This document shows, one piece after another, positions 19,301 to 26,969 of a stretch of DNA of 64,000 bases. A model generated the notes under the pieces. That model saw only the letters and a program-made list of their open reading frames with translations, made no database searches and was not told where the DNA came from. The position numbers were made by a program, and so were the translations under genes. Positions within the stretch are counted from its first letter, which is position 1. Each line of letters opens with the position of its first letter. Source of the stretch: Singulisphaera acidiphila DSM 18658 (lineage in GTDB: Bacteria; Planctomycetota; Planctomycetia; Isosphaerales; Isosphaeraceae); the NCBI RefSeq assembly GCF_000242455.2, contig NC_019892.1:2542001-2606000 (forward strand). The letters run 5' to 3'.

Positions 19301-22300
19301 GTTCGGCGAGTCGCGCGCCGAGGCCGCCCTCGTCCGCGAAGATCAGCCAGGAACCCGGTGCCGCCGGGGGACTCGCCTCGGGCAAAGGCTGGGGCTGCCA
19401 TTGGTAGGCGAAGAGCATATCGTCGAGCGAGTCTTCCAGCCCCCTCATAACGCGCCGGCTCTGCAAGCCTCGCAAGCGGACCGCAAGTCGTCCTTCCTCG
19501 TCGTAGATGTCGACCTCGGCTAGGGACTGGCGCGGTGTCTTCTCAAGCAGCCGGGCGTGCGCCCAGACATGCCGGCCCGGCCGAAGGAAGAACTGGACCT
19601 GCTCGATGGCCCAGGGCAAGTACAGGCCGCCGTCCCGCCGGTCGAAGTCGCCGTCCGCCGGGATGACGACCTGGAGACAGGCGTCGAGCAGTGCGGGGTG
19701 GAACAGGTGCGCTCCTTCCTCGGGTTCGAGCCCCTCGGGGAGCCGGACTGACCCCAGTGCTTCGCGATCACCTTGATGCACATGCTCGATGCCCTGGAAC
19801 AGCGGGCCGTAGTCCAGACCGATCAACCGCAGGTAATCGTAGCACTGATCGTGGGAGTACGCGCGCGGACAGCGGCGACGGATCGCGTCGAGGGCAAACG
19901 GTGGAGACTCCGGCTCGGCGGGACGGGGGCGCAAGACGGTGGTCAGATGCGCCGTCCATTTCCGAGAGTCCTGAGCCGGCCGCGTGGAGACTTGCAGCGT
20001 CGAAGTCTCGGGGTCGAATGCGCTCTGGACCCATAGCGGTTCATCCGGCGTGAGGAAACAGGGGTTGGCGAGAGTGATATTCCGCAGCTCGCATCCCTCG
20101 GCTCCCAACGTCTCCCGGGCGGCTCCGAAGGCCAGCTCCAGGTAGGCTGTCGCCGGCAGGATGACGGCGTGCCGCACGCGGTGGTCGGCGAGGTACGGCA
20201 TCAGGCGCAGGTCGAGCCGCGCTTCCCACTCCGGCCAGGGCCCTCCACGGCTGACCCCGAGCAGCGGGTGCGCCGGCGGCGTGAGCCGGGAGGCCCGCGA
20301 CTCATCCGACTCGTGCCAGCAACGCTCCCGCTGCCAAGGATAGAGCGGCAGACGCACAAACCGCTGATGGCTCGGGAAGACACCCTTCCAGTCGACCGGA
20401 TACCCTTGCACGTGCAGTGCACCCAACGACCGCAGCAACGTCGCCCGCTCTCCCTCCTGGCGGTGTAGTGAGGGGAGGACGGTCGTCTTCTTACCCTGGT
20501 GTGCAAAGCATTCCGTCACCGAGGAGGCCAGCACGGGGTGCGGACTCAGCTCGACCACGAGGTCAGTCGCCCGCTCGATAAGCCCGTTCACACCATCGGC
20601 GAAGCAGACCAGCTGGCGGACGTTCTCCCACCAGTAGCCAGGGCCGAGTTCCGGCCCCTCGATGCGTCGGCCGTGGACGGTGGAGAACAGCGGCAAGGCC
20701 GCCACCTTCGGCCGGATGCCCTCAAGTGCGGCGAGCAACTCGGCCCGGATCGGGTCCATCTGGGCACTATGGAAGGCGTACTGGACTTTCAGGAAGCGGT
20801 AGAACGTGCCGCGCGCTTTCATTCGTTCCGCACACTCTTCCAGCGCTCCGATCTCGCCCGAGAGTGTGACCGATCCCGGGCTGTTCACGGCGGCCAGGGC
20901 GACGCGGTCGCCGTACTCGGCGATCAAGCTCCGCGCCTCGTCCGGAGTGAGGGCTGCGGCGAGCATCCGGCCGCGAGCGGGCGCCTGCTCCATGCATCGG
21001 CCACGGTGGTAAATGATCCGCACCGCGTCTTCCAGGTTGAACACGCCGGCCAAGTATGCCGCCGCCACCTCGCCGACACTGTGCCCTACCAGGGCCTCGG
21101 GCCTCACGCCCCAAGAGTCCCAGAGCGCCGCCAGGCCCACCTGGATCGCGAAGAGGCAGGGCTGCGCGATAGCGGTGACGTCCATCTGCGAGGCGGATTC
21201 GTCGGCAGTCAACTCGTCGAGCAACGTCCACGAGCCGAGCTGTCTCATGATGGTGTCACAGCGCGCGACCGCCTTGCGAAAAACCGGCTCGGTGCGCAGC
21301 AACTCCCGACCCATGCCCCACCATTGTGGCCCCTGGCCCGAGCACACGAAAGCGGTTCGGGGCGACCGGCCGCCCGTCGCCCGCCCTTCGATGGTTCCTG
21401 TCGCAATCTGGCCGGCCGCGAACTCATCCAGGCTCCTCGCCAATTCCTCCAACGTGTTCACGACGATCGCCACGCGGTCCTCGTGGTGCGTCCGGCGCAA
21501 GGCTGCATTCGAGGCGATCTCCTCCAGGGAGACGACGGTCGCGCGCTGCGTCACGAACTCAGCCAGCAACCTCGCTGCCGCGTGCAGGGCCTCGGGGCCT
21601 CGTGCCGACAGGGGAATCAGAAAGGATCGCGGAGTCTCCCCTTCAGGCCCCCGGCGCTTTGACCCGTTGATCGGGACCGGGGCCTCCTGGAGCACGACGT
21701 GGGCGTTCGTGCCGCCAAATCCGAAGGCGTTGACTCCCGCCGTGGCCGCCCCTTGGTCCGCGGGCCAGGACTCGCTTCTGGTGGGCACCCGCAGGCGCAG
21801 GCTGTCGAAATCGATGTCAGGGTTGGGCCGGTCGAAGTGCAGATTGCCGGGGATACGGCGGTGGTGGAGTGCGAGGGCTACCTTGATCAACCCGGCAATG
21901 CCGGCGCCCGCCTCCAGGTGGCCGATGTTCGTCTTCACGGAGCCGACCAGACAGGGCCGCCCGTCCGCCCGCTCGCCGGATAGCGCCCGGCCCAGGGCAC
22001 GCGCTTCGATGGGGTCACCCACCTGCGTCCCCGTGCCGTGAGCTTCGACATACTGGACCTCTGCAGGCGCGACGCCCCCCCTCTGGCATGCCTGAAGAAT
22101 CAAGGCCGCTTGCGCTTCCTCACTCGGCACCGTCATTCCCTGAGTGTGGCCATCCTGATTGACTGCCGTTCCCCGGATCACCGCGTACACGCGATCGCCA
22201 TCGGCGAGGGCCTGCGATAGCGGTTTCAGCGCGACAATGCCGGCTCCCTCGCTCCGCACGAAGCCGCTGGCGCTCGCGTCAAACGCCCGGCAACGTCCTT

Positions 22301-23027
22301 CTGGGGATAACATGCCCATGCGACAGAAGCCGACGTACCAGTCGGGTAAGAGAAGGGCGTTGACCCCACCCGCCAGGGCCATGGAGCAGCCGTCTCGCCA
22401 CAGGCTCTCGCACGCGAGATGTACCGCTACCAACGCCGATGAGCACGCGGTGTCCACCGCCATGCTCGGCCCTCGCAGGTTGAAGCAATAGGAGATGCGG
22501 TTCGCCGCGATGCTGAGCGAGCCTCCTGTATTGGAATAAACATCAATGCCGCCCCGATCGCGGAAGCTGGTCTCCAGTACCGAATAGTCAAAGCTGGATA
22601 TGCCGACGAAAACCGCCGTGTTGCTCCCCGAGAGCCGCTCGAGGGTCAGGCCCCCATCCTCCAAGCTCTCCCAGGCCACTTCGAGCAGCAACCGCTGCTG
22701 AGGGTCCATCCGCGCTGCCTCGCGCGGCGAGATGCCGAAGGCGTGCGGATCGAAGCGATCAATTCCCTCGACGAAGCCCCCCCAGCGAGAGTAGGTCTTT
22801 CCCGGCCGAGACGGGTCGGCGTCGTAGAACGCCTGGAGGTTCCAGCGCTCGGCGGGGACTTCCGTGATGGCGTCCGTGCTGCTCTCGAGAAGATTCCAAA
22901 ACGCCTCAGGATTGTTCGCTCGACCGGGAAAGCGGCAGCCGATACCGACGATGGCGATCGGTTCACGAACCCCGGATCCGGACCCGATTCGGGGACGAAC
23001 CGAGCCGTTGACGCGACGGTTTGGCAT
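16353..23027 (-). CDS. Fully reducing type I polyketide synthase (KS-AT-DH-ER-KR-ACP)
   Basis: A 2224-residue single-module synthase. KS: DTACSS (Cys195), VEAHGTG (His330), NIGH (His370). AT: GHSVGE (Ser650) and YAFH (750-753), a mix of the malonyl (HAFH) and methylmalonyl (YASH) signatures, so the extender is uncertain. DH: double hot-dog with His949 and Asp1115 (HPALLDACLQ), but the usual HxxxGxxxxP reads HRVRHAVILP. A structural KR subdomain precedes ER (1470-1780, SGGVGHAA) and catalytic KR (GGLGGFG 1812-1818, Lys1917, Tyr1954). ACP: LGIDSLM (Ser2117). A short C-terminal tail with SNEQVDALLTTLL may dock to the NRPS. There is no methyltransferase or loading domain, so it takes a starter acyl group and may act iteratively. 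No phosphopantetheinyl transferase is in the window. Confidence 0.95.
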   Translation of the reverse strand: MPNRRVNGSVRPRIGSGSGVREPIAIVGIGCRFPGRANNPEAFWNLLESSTDAITEVPAERWNLQAFYDADPSRPGKTYSRWGGFVEGIDRFDPHAFGISPREAARMDPQQRLLLEVAWESLEDGGLTLERLSGSNTAVFVGISSFDYSVLETSFRDRGGIDVYSNTGGSLSIAANRISYCFNLRGPSMAVDTACSSALVAVHLACESLWRDGCSMALAGGVNALLLPDWYVGFCRMGMLSPEGRCRAFDASASGFVRSEGAGIVALKPLSQALADGDRVYAVIRGTAVNQDGHTQGMTVPSEEAQAALILQACQRGGVAPAEVQYVEAHGTGTQVGDPIEARALGRALSGERADGRPCLVGSVKTNIGHLEAGAGIAGLIKVALALHHRRIPGNLHFDRPNPDIDFDSLRLRVPTRSESWPADQGAATAGVNAFGFGGTNAHVVLQEAPVPINGSKRRGPEGETPRSFLIPLSARGPEALHAAARLLAEFVTQRATVVSLEEIASNAALRRTHHEDRVAIVVNTLEELARSLDEFAAGQIATGTIEGRATGGRSPRTAFVCSGQGPQWWGMGRELLRTEPVFRKAVARCDTIMRQLGSWTLLDELTADESASQMDVTAIAQPCLFAIQVGLAALWDSWGVRPEALVGHSVGEVAAAYLAGVFNLEDAVRIIYHRGRCMEQAPARGRMLAAALTPDEARSLIAEYGDRVALAAVNSPGSVTLSGEIGALEECAERMKARGTFYRFLKVQYAFHSAQMDPIRAELLAALEGIRPKVAALPLFSTVHGRRIEGPELGPGYWWENVRQLVCFADGVNGLIERATDLVVELSPHPVLASSVTECFAHQGKKTTVLPSLHRQEGERATLLRSLGALHVQGYPVDWKGVFPSHQRFVRLPLYPWQRERCWHESDESRASRLTPPAHPLLGVSRGGPWPEWEARLDLRLMPYLADHRVRHAVILPATAYLELAFGAARETLGAEGCELRNITLANPCFLTPDEPLWVQSAFDPETSTLQVSTRPAQDSRKWTAHLTTVLRPRPAEPESPPFALDAIRRRCPRAYSHDQCYDYLRLIGLDYGPLFQGIEHVHQGDREALGSVRLPEGLEPEEGAHLFHPALLDACLQVVIPADGDFDRRDGGLYLPWAIEQVQFFLRPGRHVWAHARLLEKTPRQSLAEVDIYDEEGRLAVRLRGLQSRRVMRGLEDSLDDMLFAYQWQPQPLPEASPPAAPGSWLIFADEGGLGARLAERLRARGDECILTTVGPEFDGDGTRYRVNPALSADLLRLVQAVNAPGRLPCKGVVHLWNLDAPPATRLTAPILADAQTAGVLSIVHLVQAWEQGASAQSTPLVLVTRGAQSVGDRPEAVAVAQGPVIGLGRVIAAEYPRLACKLVDLDPKVQDEGEEPAAPWRMVTSHPPFVEQPVPDSLLLFAEVQADDGEDEVAWRESTRYAHRFQPSPVAVTPPHIGVPYHLAIPRPGTLDGLEAHVLHRRPPGQGEVEIEVDAAGLNFSDVMKVLGLYPGLPEGPVPLGAECAGRISAVGDGVTALRVGDEVVAATGFAFGSHVLARAELVAPKPPGLGFEEAATLPIAFLTATYALEYLARLSPGETLLIHAASGGVGHAAIQIARRAHAKIFATAGSSEKRDYLRSLGIETVMDSRSLDFADEVRRRTGGRGADVILNSLSGAAINSGLDVLADYGRFLEIGKRDIYQNARLDLQPFRKNLSFFAIDLDRVLRERPALLGGLLQDIVRRVREGILTPLPHQAWPLDEAVEAFRSMQHGKHIGKLVLSTRGRSVAAVPAEDEPLTFRADGTYLITGGLGGFGLEVAQWMAGRGAGNLVLLGRRGVQTEEARRAVAAIERLGARVVVRAVDVSQAEDVSRVLAEIDHDLPPLRGVIHAAMVLQDALLVNLDRDLLERVLAPKVSGAWNLHSQTAGRPLDLFVLFSSLSSVLGHAGQGNYAAANAFLDALAWHRRAQGLPALTVNWGYLGEVGYLARRGELGERLERQGVLSFTVQQALTLLEKALQREHVQVSVLRLEWSRWRGLGVTSRVSPRFAHLCRRDDGDTLPTGALPSIDAIRAAAPSERGGLVGALLRDKVALVLGTKPERLDDARPLLQLGIDSLMAVELRNWIEGELRVNLPIADLLRSPSISGLAKLLAERFSAVAGTPPLTCSRNGEVVGGTNGRVSAVNALEPAPEDIVSQVEDLSNEQVDALLTTLLNGRVNDARR

Positions 23028-23789
23028 GACTCAACCTGCTCTGTACGAGCCCTTGAACCGCGATTCGCGCGGCCTGGGACGATTCACTTGTTTCGTCCCG
23101 CAGATCGAGGTGTAATGATTCAGCGTGCGAGGGAGGAACCGGGACTTGCAGATACGATCGAGGATGTTTTTGTCTGCAAGCATGGATTTGCTGCTTTCTT
23201 GCAAATTCCGAAGGGTAGGCAGGGCGGTCCCGTGTCGCCCCTCCTTCGGTCCTGGCCCCAGGGACGGCGCTCGGTGCGGTTGCCACGGCACCCAATCCCC
23301 CACCTTATGTCATCGTAGCGCCGTTAAACCCTTCAATCAATGAGTTCCCGGTGACCAGACGGCGGGGCGAATATCCGCTTTCCGCGCGGGCGTGACGTCG
23401 CCGATCGCCCGATGCCAGCCGAGTTCGTTGTCCTGGGCCGCGAATCGAATCTTCCACGAGCCTCCTCGTGTTCGCCAGACCCAGGGGGATTTAGCTTCCC
23501 CATTGACGTGCCTGGCGGTATGGTCCCTCGGCAGGCTGCTCTCCGCGTCAGTCATACCGTCCGTCCGGGCCTCGTTCGGAAGCCCGGCCAGACAGACACC
23601 CAGCCTTCAATGATCGAGGTCGTGATCCACGATACCAAGATGCTTCTTCATCGCTGGCTGAAAAGACGTCATCAACGGGAGGTAATGTTGATCGCTCGGC
23701 GTCGCTCATGCATGCTGCGATATTTGATAATTGTTTTGTGATTGATTTTTGGAATATTAAGAGCGGGAGCCATCCTGCTAACACGACTG
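23028..23789. other. Long leader region upstream of the PKS, no gene supported
   Basis: This 760-nt gap holds the presumed promoter of the PKS-NRPS operon. Small frames on both strands have no recognisable domain. The segment around 23700-23760 is distinctly AT-rich compared with the surroundings, as expected of a regulatory region or an old insertion boundary. The PKS ATG has only a weak AGG upstream. Confidence 0.4.
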
Positions 23790-24890
23790 CTATCCGCATC
23801 CTGGCTGGGTTTTGTTCTTCCCTCCCTCCATCCTCTGTGCGACGAAGCGGGAAATCGACGGACCGACCAGGAGTAAGATCGCCACACGCATGAGTTGGAG
23901 GGCCATCACGAACTCGAGATCGACCTTGCTCGACGCGGCGATGACCGCGATCGAGTCCACGCCGCCGGGGCTCGTGGCGAGATAGGCCGTCAGCGGATCG
24001 ATGCCGAGTATCCTTACCAGGAGAATAGCAAGACCGCCACAGAAAGCGATCATGGCGAGGATCGACAAGAGTGTCTGCAGCAGTGCCCGTGCGGCATGGA
24101 CAAGGATTTGCCGATTAAACTTCAGACCGATGACCCAACCCATGACCGCATAACTTGCCGTGAGCAGCCACGGCGGCAACTCGATCGCAACCAGGTTGGC
24201 CGCCTGCAGTACTGAGCCAATGATCAACGGCCCGAGCATCATGCCGGCCGGGATGCGTGACAACCCACCGAGGATCGCACCGCCGATCGCAATCGCCATC
24301 GTTGCTGCGAAGGGTTGCCAGTGGATTGGCGGGAACCAGATCGTCGCGGGTATGGCCTTGCCGGAAGTATCCAACCAAAATCCGCTCATGACGGAAACCG
24401 TCACGGCGACGACAAGGACACGAAGATACTGCATCAAAGCGACGAGTCGCGAGTCCGCGCCGTACACCTCCGCCATCAAGATCATGTTGGAAGCCGCCCC
24501 TGGAGAAAGGCCCCAGACGGCCGTCGTACCGGGGAGCACTCGCCATCGGCCGATCAGCCATCCGAGCAGGCTGCTGGCCGTCACTGTCGTCACGGTGACG
24601 GCCAGCAAGATCGGCCATTGCTTCCCGATAATGGCGAGGATGCCCGACGTTATGCTGCGGGCGACCAGGCAGCCGATGATTGCCTGGGCCGCTGCATAAG
24701 CATGACGGTTGACCTGGATGGTCCCGCCCTGGACCTTAAACAGGACCGCGGCGAGCATTGGGCCGAGCATCAGGGCCGCCGGTAATCCTGCCAGCCGTAG
24801 CAGGATCGCGAAGGCGGCGGAACCGACCACCAGCAGGCCCCTTTGCAACGGCCGGTTGAGCCGCGTGAGCGGTGGCGCGAGTTGGACCAT
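23790..24890 (-). CDS. AbrB-type integral membrane protein (ammonia monooxygenase-associated family)
   Basis: A 366-residue protein with about ten predicted membrane helices arranged as two similar halves; each half has a Pro/Gly-rich loop (AGLPAALMLGPMLAA and SRIPAGMMLGPLIIG). This duplication marks the AbrB/TIGR03082 family of putative transporters; its members are often called ammonia monooxygenase, a name without enzymatic basis here. The SPGAASNMI and SPGGVDSIAV segments are the other conserved pair. It starts 15 nt after the isochorismatase-like gene, so the two form an operon under the TTGAG-N6-CTCAA operators. The substrate is unknown; it may export the hydrolase product. Confidence 0.85.
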   Translation of the reverse strand: MVQLAPPLTRLNRPLQRGLLVVGSAAFAILLRLAGLPAALMLGPMLAAVLFKVQGGTIQVNRHAYAAAQAIIGCLVARSITSGILAIIGKQWPILLAVTVTTVTASSLLGWLIGRWRVLPGTTAVWGLSPGAASNMILMAEVYGADSRLVALMQYLRVLVVAVTVSVMSGFWLDTSGKAIPATIWFPPIHWQPFAATMAIAIGGAILGGLSRIPAGMMLGPLIIGSVLQAANLVAIELPPWLLTASYAVMGWVIGLKFNRQILVHAARALLQTLLSILAMIAFCGGLAILLVRILGIDPLTAYLATSPGGVDSIAVIAASSKVDLEFVMALQLMRVAILLLVGPSISRFVAQRMEGGKNKTQPGCG

Positions 24891-24905
24891 GATGAGAGCT
24901 GCCTT

Positions 24906-25478
24906 TCAGTCTTGCCACAGTTCGATCGCCGAAGACGGCGCCACTCTGCCCAGTAACGGGAGGATTTCCCCCACGGAAAAGGCGTGCATCTCGGCCGACC
25001 GACTCGTCGTGGCGTCTTCCGCGATCACGACCTCATAGCCGTATTCGTAAGCTTGCCGGGCCGTCGACTCGACGCCGATGTTGGTGGAGACGCCGCCGAG
25101 GACGATCGTCCTGATCCCGCGCCGCCGGAGCTGGAGGTCGAGGTCCGTACCATAGAAGGCCCCCCATTGGCGCTTCGTGATCCGGAGATCGGAAGGCTCT
25201 GCGAGCCCGCTGACCAGGTCGCTGAAGCCAGCGGGAAATCCACCCGGTGGGATCGGCCATGGCCGATCGACCGGTTGGCGGAGGACATCTTCCAGATCCG
25301 CCGCGAAGGCGACGTTGACCAGGATGACGGATGAGCCCGCCCCTCTGAATCGCCTCGCCAGATCGACGCCGACGTTCACGACTTCGGAGGCCGTATGTGG
25401 GGCAAGCGAAGAACCGACGATCCCCTTTTGAAGGTCGATCAGGACCAGGGCGGTCGTGAGCGGATTGAGAGAGATCAT
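24906..25478 (-). CDS. Isochorismatase-like hydrolase lacking the usual catalytic cysteine
   Basis: A 190-residue protein of the isochorismatase/nicotinamidase fold. Asp15 (ALVLIDLQKG) and Lys102 (RITKRQWGAFYG) match two members of the Asp-Lys-Cys triad. The third position reads GGVSTNIGVESTAR, with Gly135 where amidases have Cys. Known isochorismatases such as EntB and PhzD also have Gly there and cleave a vinyl ether, so an amidase role is unlikely. The start is ATG at 25478 with AAAGGAG 7 nt upstream; a TTG 15 nt earlier would place that site inside the gene. It is the first gene of an operon with an AbrB-type membrane protein, behind two TetR-like operators. Confidence 0.88.
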   Translation of the reverse strand: MISLNPLTTALVLIDLQKGIVGSSLAPHTASEVVNVGVDLARRFRGAGSSVILVNVAFAADLEDVLRQPVDRPWPIPPGGFPAGFSDLVSGLAEPSDLRITKRQWGAFYGTDLDLQLRRRGIRTIVLGGVSTNIGVESTARQAYEYGYEVVIAEDATTSRSAEMHAFSVGEILPLLGRVAPSSAIELWQD

Positions 25479-25552
25479 GCCTTCTCCTTTCAATATGCCG
25501 GAGCCTACCTACCGTCCTCAGGTGACATCGGCAAGACGTTCTGCCTAAATAG

Positions 25553-25568
25553 TTGAGCTTCGACTCAA
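25553..25568. promoter_or_regulatory. Operator 1, TTGAG-N6-CTCAA
   Basis: A perfect inverted repeat TTGAGCTTCGACTCAA. On the minus strand it lies just after the predicted transcription start of the isochorismatase operon. The same arms occur at 25581-25596 and, with one change, at the TetR promoter (26306-26321). Confidence 0.65.
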
Positions 25569-25576
25569 ACAAAAGG

Positions 25577-25605
25577 ATGATTGAGCCGCGCCTCAAAAAA
25601 GTCAA
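25577..25605 (-). promoter_or_regulatory. Predicted promoter of the isochorismatase-AbrB operon
   Basis: On the minus strand TTGACT (-35, 25605-25600), a 17-nt spacer and AATCAT (-10, 25582-25577). Operator 2 lies in the spacer and operator 1 begins at about +1, a layout expected for repression. The untranslated leader would be about 90 nt. Confidence 0.5.
25581..25596. promoter_or_regulatory. Operator 2, TTGAG-N6-CTCAA
   Basis: A second perfect inverted repeat, TTGAGCCGCGCCTCAA, centred 28 bp from operator 1 and placed between the predicted -35 and -10 boxes. Confidence 0.65.
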
Positions 25606-25609
25606 GGAG

Positions 25610-26155
25610 AGATTTTGGACAGGCGGGTCACCCTCGGGATCGATACCGGGTGTGGCCGAGCACCACCCATGAGCCGCTTGAGCGAGCCCCGATTCAAATA
25701 GCCGCCGCATCTCATCTGGGTCAAAGCGGGTGACGTCCGGTTCGACTTCCAACTCCTGGGGGATCGATGTGAGCGCGAATCGACTACCCATCAGGCGACT
25801 GAGGTGGAAGGCTCGGTTCAACTCACCAGCCTCTCCTGCAACGACGCACGCAGGATGGAAATCAGCCGGTGGTTCACGGCCTGGGGGTTGGGCAGAATTT
25901 TTCAAGATGCGATGACATGCAAATCATGCAGATTCTATAGCCGGCCGTAATTGCTAGTAGTGGCATAAGTTGACAGGGATAAGATGATGTTTTCGTCGGC
26001 GTGGAGCTCGGTGTATCGCCGTCCGTTCACCCCGATCTCGATCGGCACATGCGGGAAGAGTCCTGGGATTGAGCAGGAAGCCAGGATGACATTCAGGAAG
26101 AGCTTGCAATGATTCAGATCCGAGCTCGCGGCGATGGCCCTCATATCCACTTCCG
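25610..26155 (-). pseudogene. Broken patatin-like phospholipase gene
   Basis: Two pieces in different frames carry patatin signatures. The piece at about 25935-26150 reads VDMRAIAASS, then VILASCSIPGLFPHVPIEI and RRYTELHADENI, close to the family segment around the second catalytic region; the expected HVDGG aspartate motif is altered to HADEN and then lost. The piece at about 25610-25836 reads ALTSIPQELEVEPDVTRF and DPDEMRRLFESGLAQAAHGW, the usual C-terminal end. The N-terminal half with the GxSxG nucleophile is missing, and its place is taken by the start of an isochorismatase gene. The remnant is therefore deleted, frameshifted and not functional. Confidence 0.7.
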
Positions 26156-26239
26156 GTGTGGCATTGGGGACCCGCCAGGCGTCCCGTTCTGGAGATCGAT
26201 CAGGACGAGGGCGGTGGTGAGGGGATCGAGCCAAGGCAT
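26141..26239 (-). pseudogene. Truncated 5' end of a second isochorismatase-like gene
   Basis: From ATG 26239 the frame reads MPWLDPLTTALVLIDLQNG and continues to PMPH before hitting foreign sequence and a stop after 32 codons. It aligns with the start of the intact gene (MISLNPLTTALVLIDLQKG, then LAPH) and breaks right after the shared PH. A GGAAAGG ribosome site remains upstream. It is divergent from the TetR gene, the position the regulated gene would have had originally. Confidence 0.7.
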
Positions 26240-26274
26240 GGGTCGCCAAACCTTTCCTGCTGCGACTTTGAAAG

Positions 26275-26303
26275 GTGACAATCGACAGCGGGCCCGCTAT
26301 ATT
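26275..26303 (+). promoter_or_regulatory. Predicted promoter of the TetR gene
   Basis: GTGACA (-35, 26275-26280), a 17-nt spacer and TATATT (-10, 26298-26303). The start of transcription would be near 26310, inside the operator, which rules out the upstream GTG at 26310 as start codon. Confidence 0.5.
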
Positions 26304-26305
26304 AG

Positions 26306-26321
26306 TTGAGTGCAACCTCAG
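26306..26321. promoter_or_regulatory. Operator 3, TTGAG-N6-CTCAG, at the TetR promoter
   Basis: TTGAGTGCAACCTCAG differs from operators 1 and 2 by one base in its arms. It covers the predicted transcription start of the TetR gene, consistent with autoregulation. Confidence 0.55.
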
Positions 26322-26339
26322 CTATCGGGGTTTTTGAGA

Positions 26340-26969
26340 ATGCCCACAAATAAGTCAAACGCAGATTCCGTGCGGGCTGCCCAGGAACCCCGACGTCGCC
26401 CCGGTAAGGAGCGCGTAGCCGCCTTGATGGAGGCGGCAGCCTCCGTGATTGCGGAAAGGGGCTTCGAGGCGGCGACTATGGCGGAAATCGCCTCACGTGC
26501 CGGGGCACACATCGGCTCGCTCTACCACTTCTTCCCGAACAAGGAAGTTCTGGCAGATGCGTTGATCCAACGGTACGGTGGGATCGTCGACGAGGCGTTC
26601 GCCAGGATCGATAGCCAGGCTGCTTCGATGCCGATCGAAGCGTTGGCAGACGCCCTGGTCTACTTCCTGGTCGAAATTCGGGGCGAATCGAAGGCCATGC
26701 GTGCGTTGCTGGAGGCTCGTCTCGAATGGTCGTCGAAGCGGCAGGAATTCCACGACGCTGCGCTGCGGCACATCGCCCAAACGCTGAGGTTCCGCTCGCC
26801 GCGACTCCGTCCGAAGACGGCCCAGCACATGGCGGTCGTCCTGCTGCATAATATGAAATTAATGAAAATATTAAATTCAGATGATGTGCTTGCTGATAGT
26901 GGCGGGGCGTCGGCGGAGCTAAGGGACATGACTCGACTCTACTTGGCGAGCAAGCTCGCCCATGGATAA
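26340..26969 (+). CDS. TetR family transcriptional regulator
   Basis: A 209-residue repressor. The N-terminal helix-turn-helix is ERGFEAATMAEIASRAG followed by IGSLYHFFPNKEVLADAL, a standard TetR DNA-binding domain (about residues 20-70). The C-terminal ligand domain is not assignable. ATG 26340 is chosen because the predicted promoter and operator lie just upstream and the alternative GTG 26310 falls inside the operator. Operators of the same sequence precede the isochorismatase-AbrB operon about 750 bp away, so that operon and the TetR gene itself are the likely targets. The inducer is unknown; it may be the hydrolase substrate. Confidence 0.92.
   Translation: MPTNKSNADSVRAAQEPRRRPGKERVAALMEAAASVIAERGFEAATMAEIASRAGAHIGSLYHFFPNKEVLADALIQRYGGIVDEAFARIDSQAASMPIEALADALVYFLVEIRGESKAMRALLEARLEWSSKRQEFHDAALRHIAQTLRFRSPRLRPKTAQHMAVVLLHNMKLMKILNSDDVLADSGGASAELRDMTRLYLASKLAHG

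Noticed and set aside
20499..21662. 387-codon plus-strand frame
   Set aside because: Antisense to the KS-AT part of the PKS; no domain.
25033..25476. Continuation of the 25905 minus-strand frame through the isochorismatase gene
   Set aside because: Only its first part (patatin remnant) is meaningful; the rest overlaps the isochorismatase gene in another frame.
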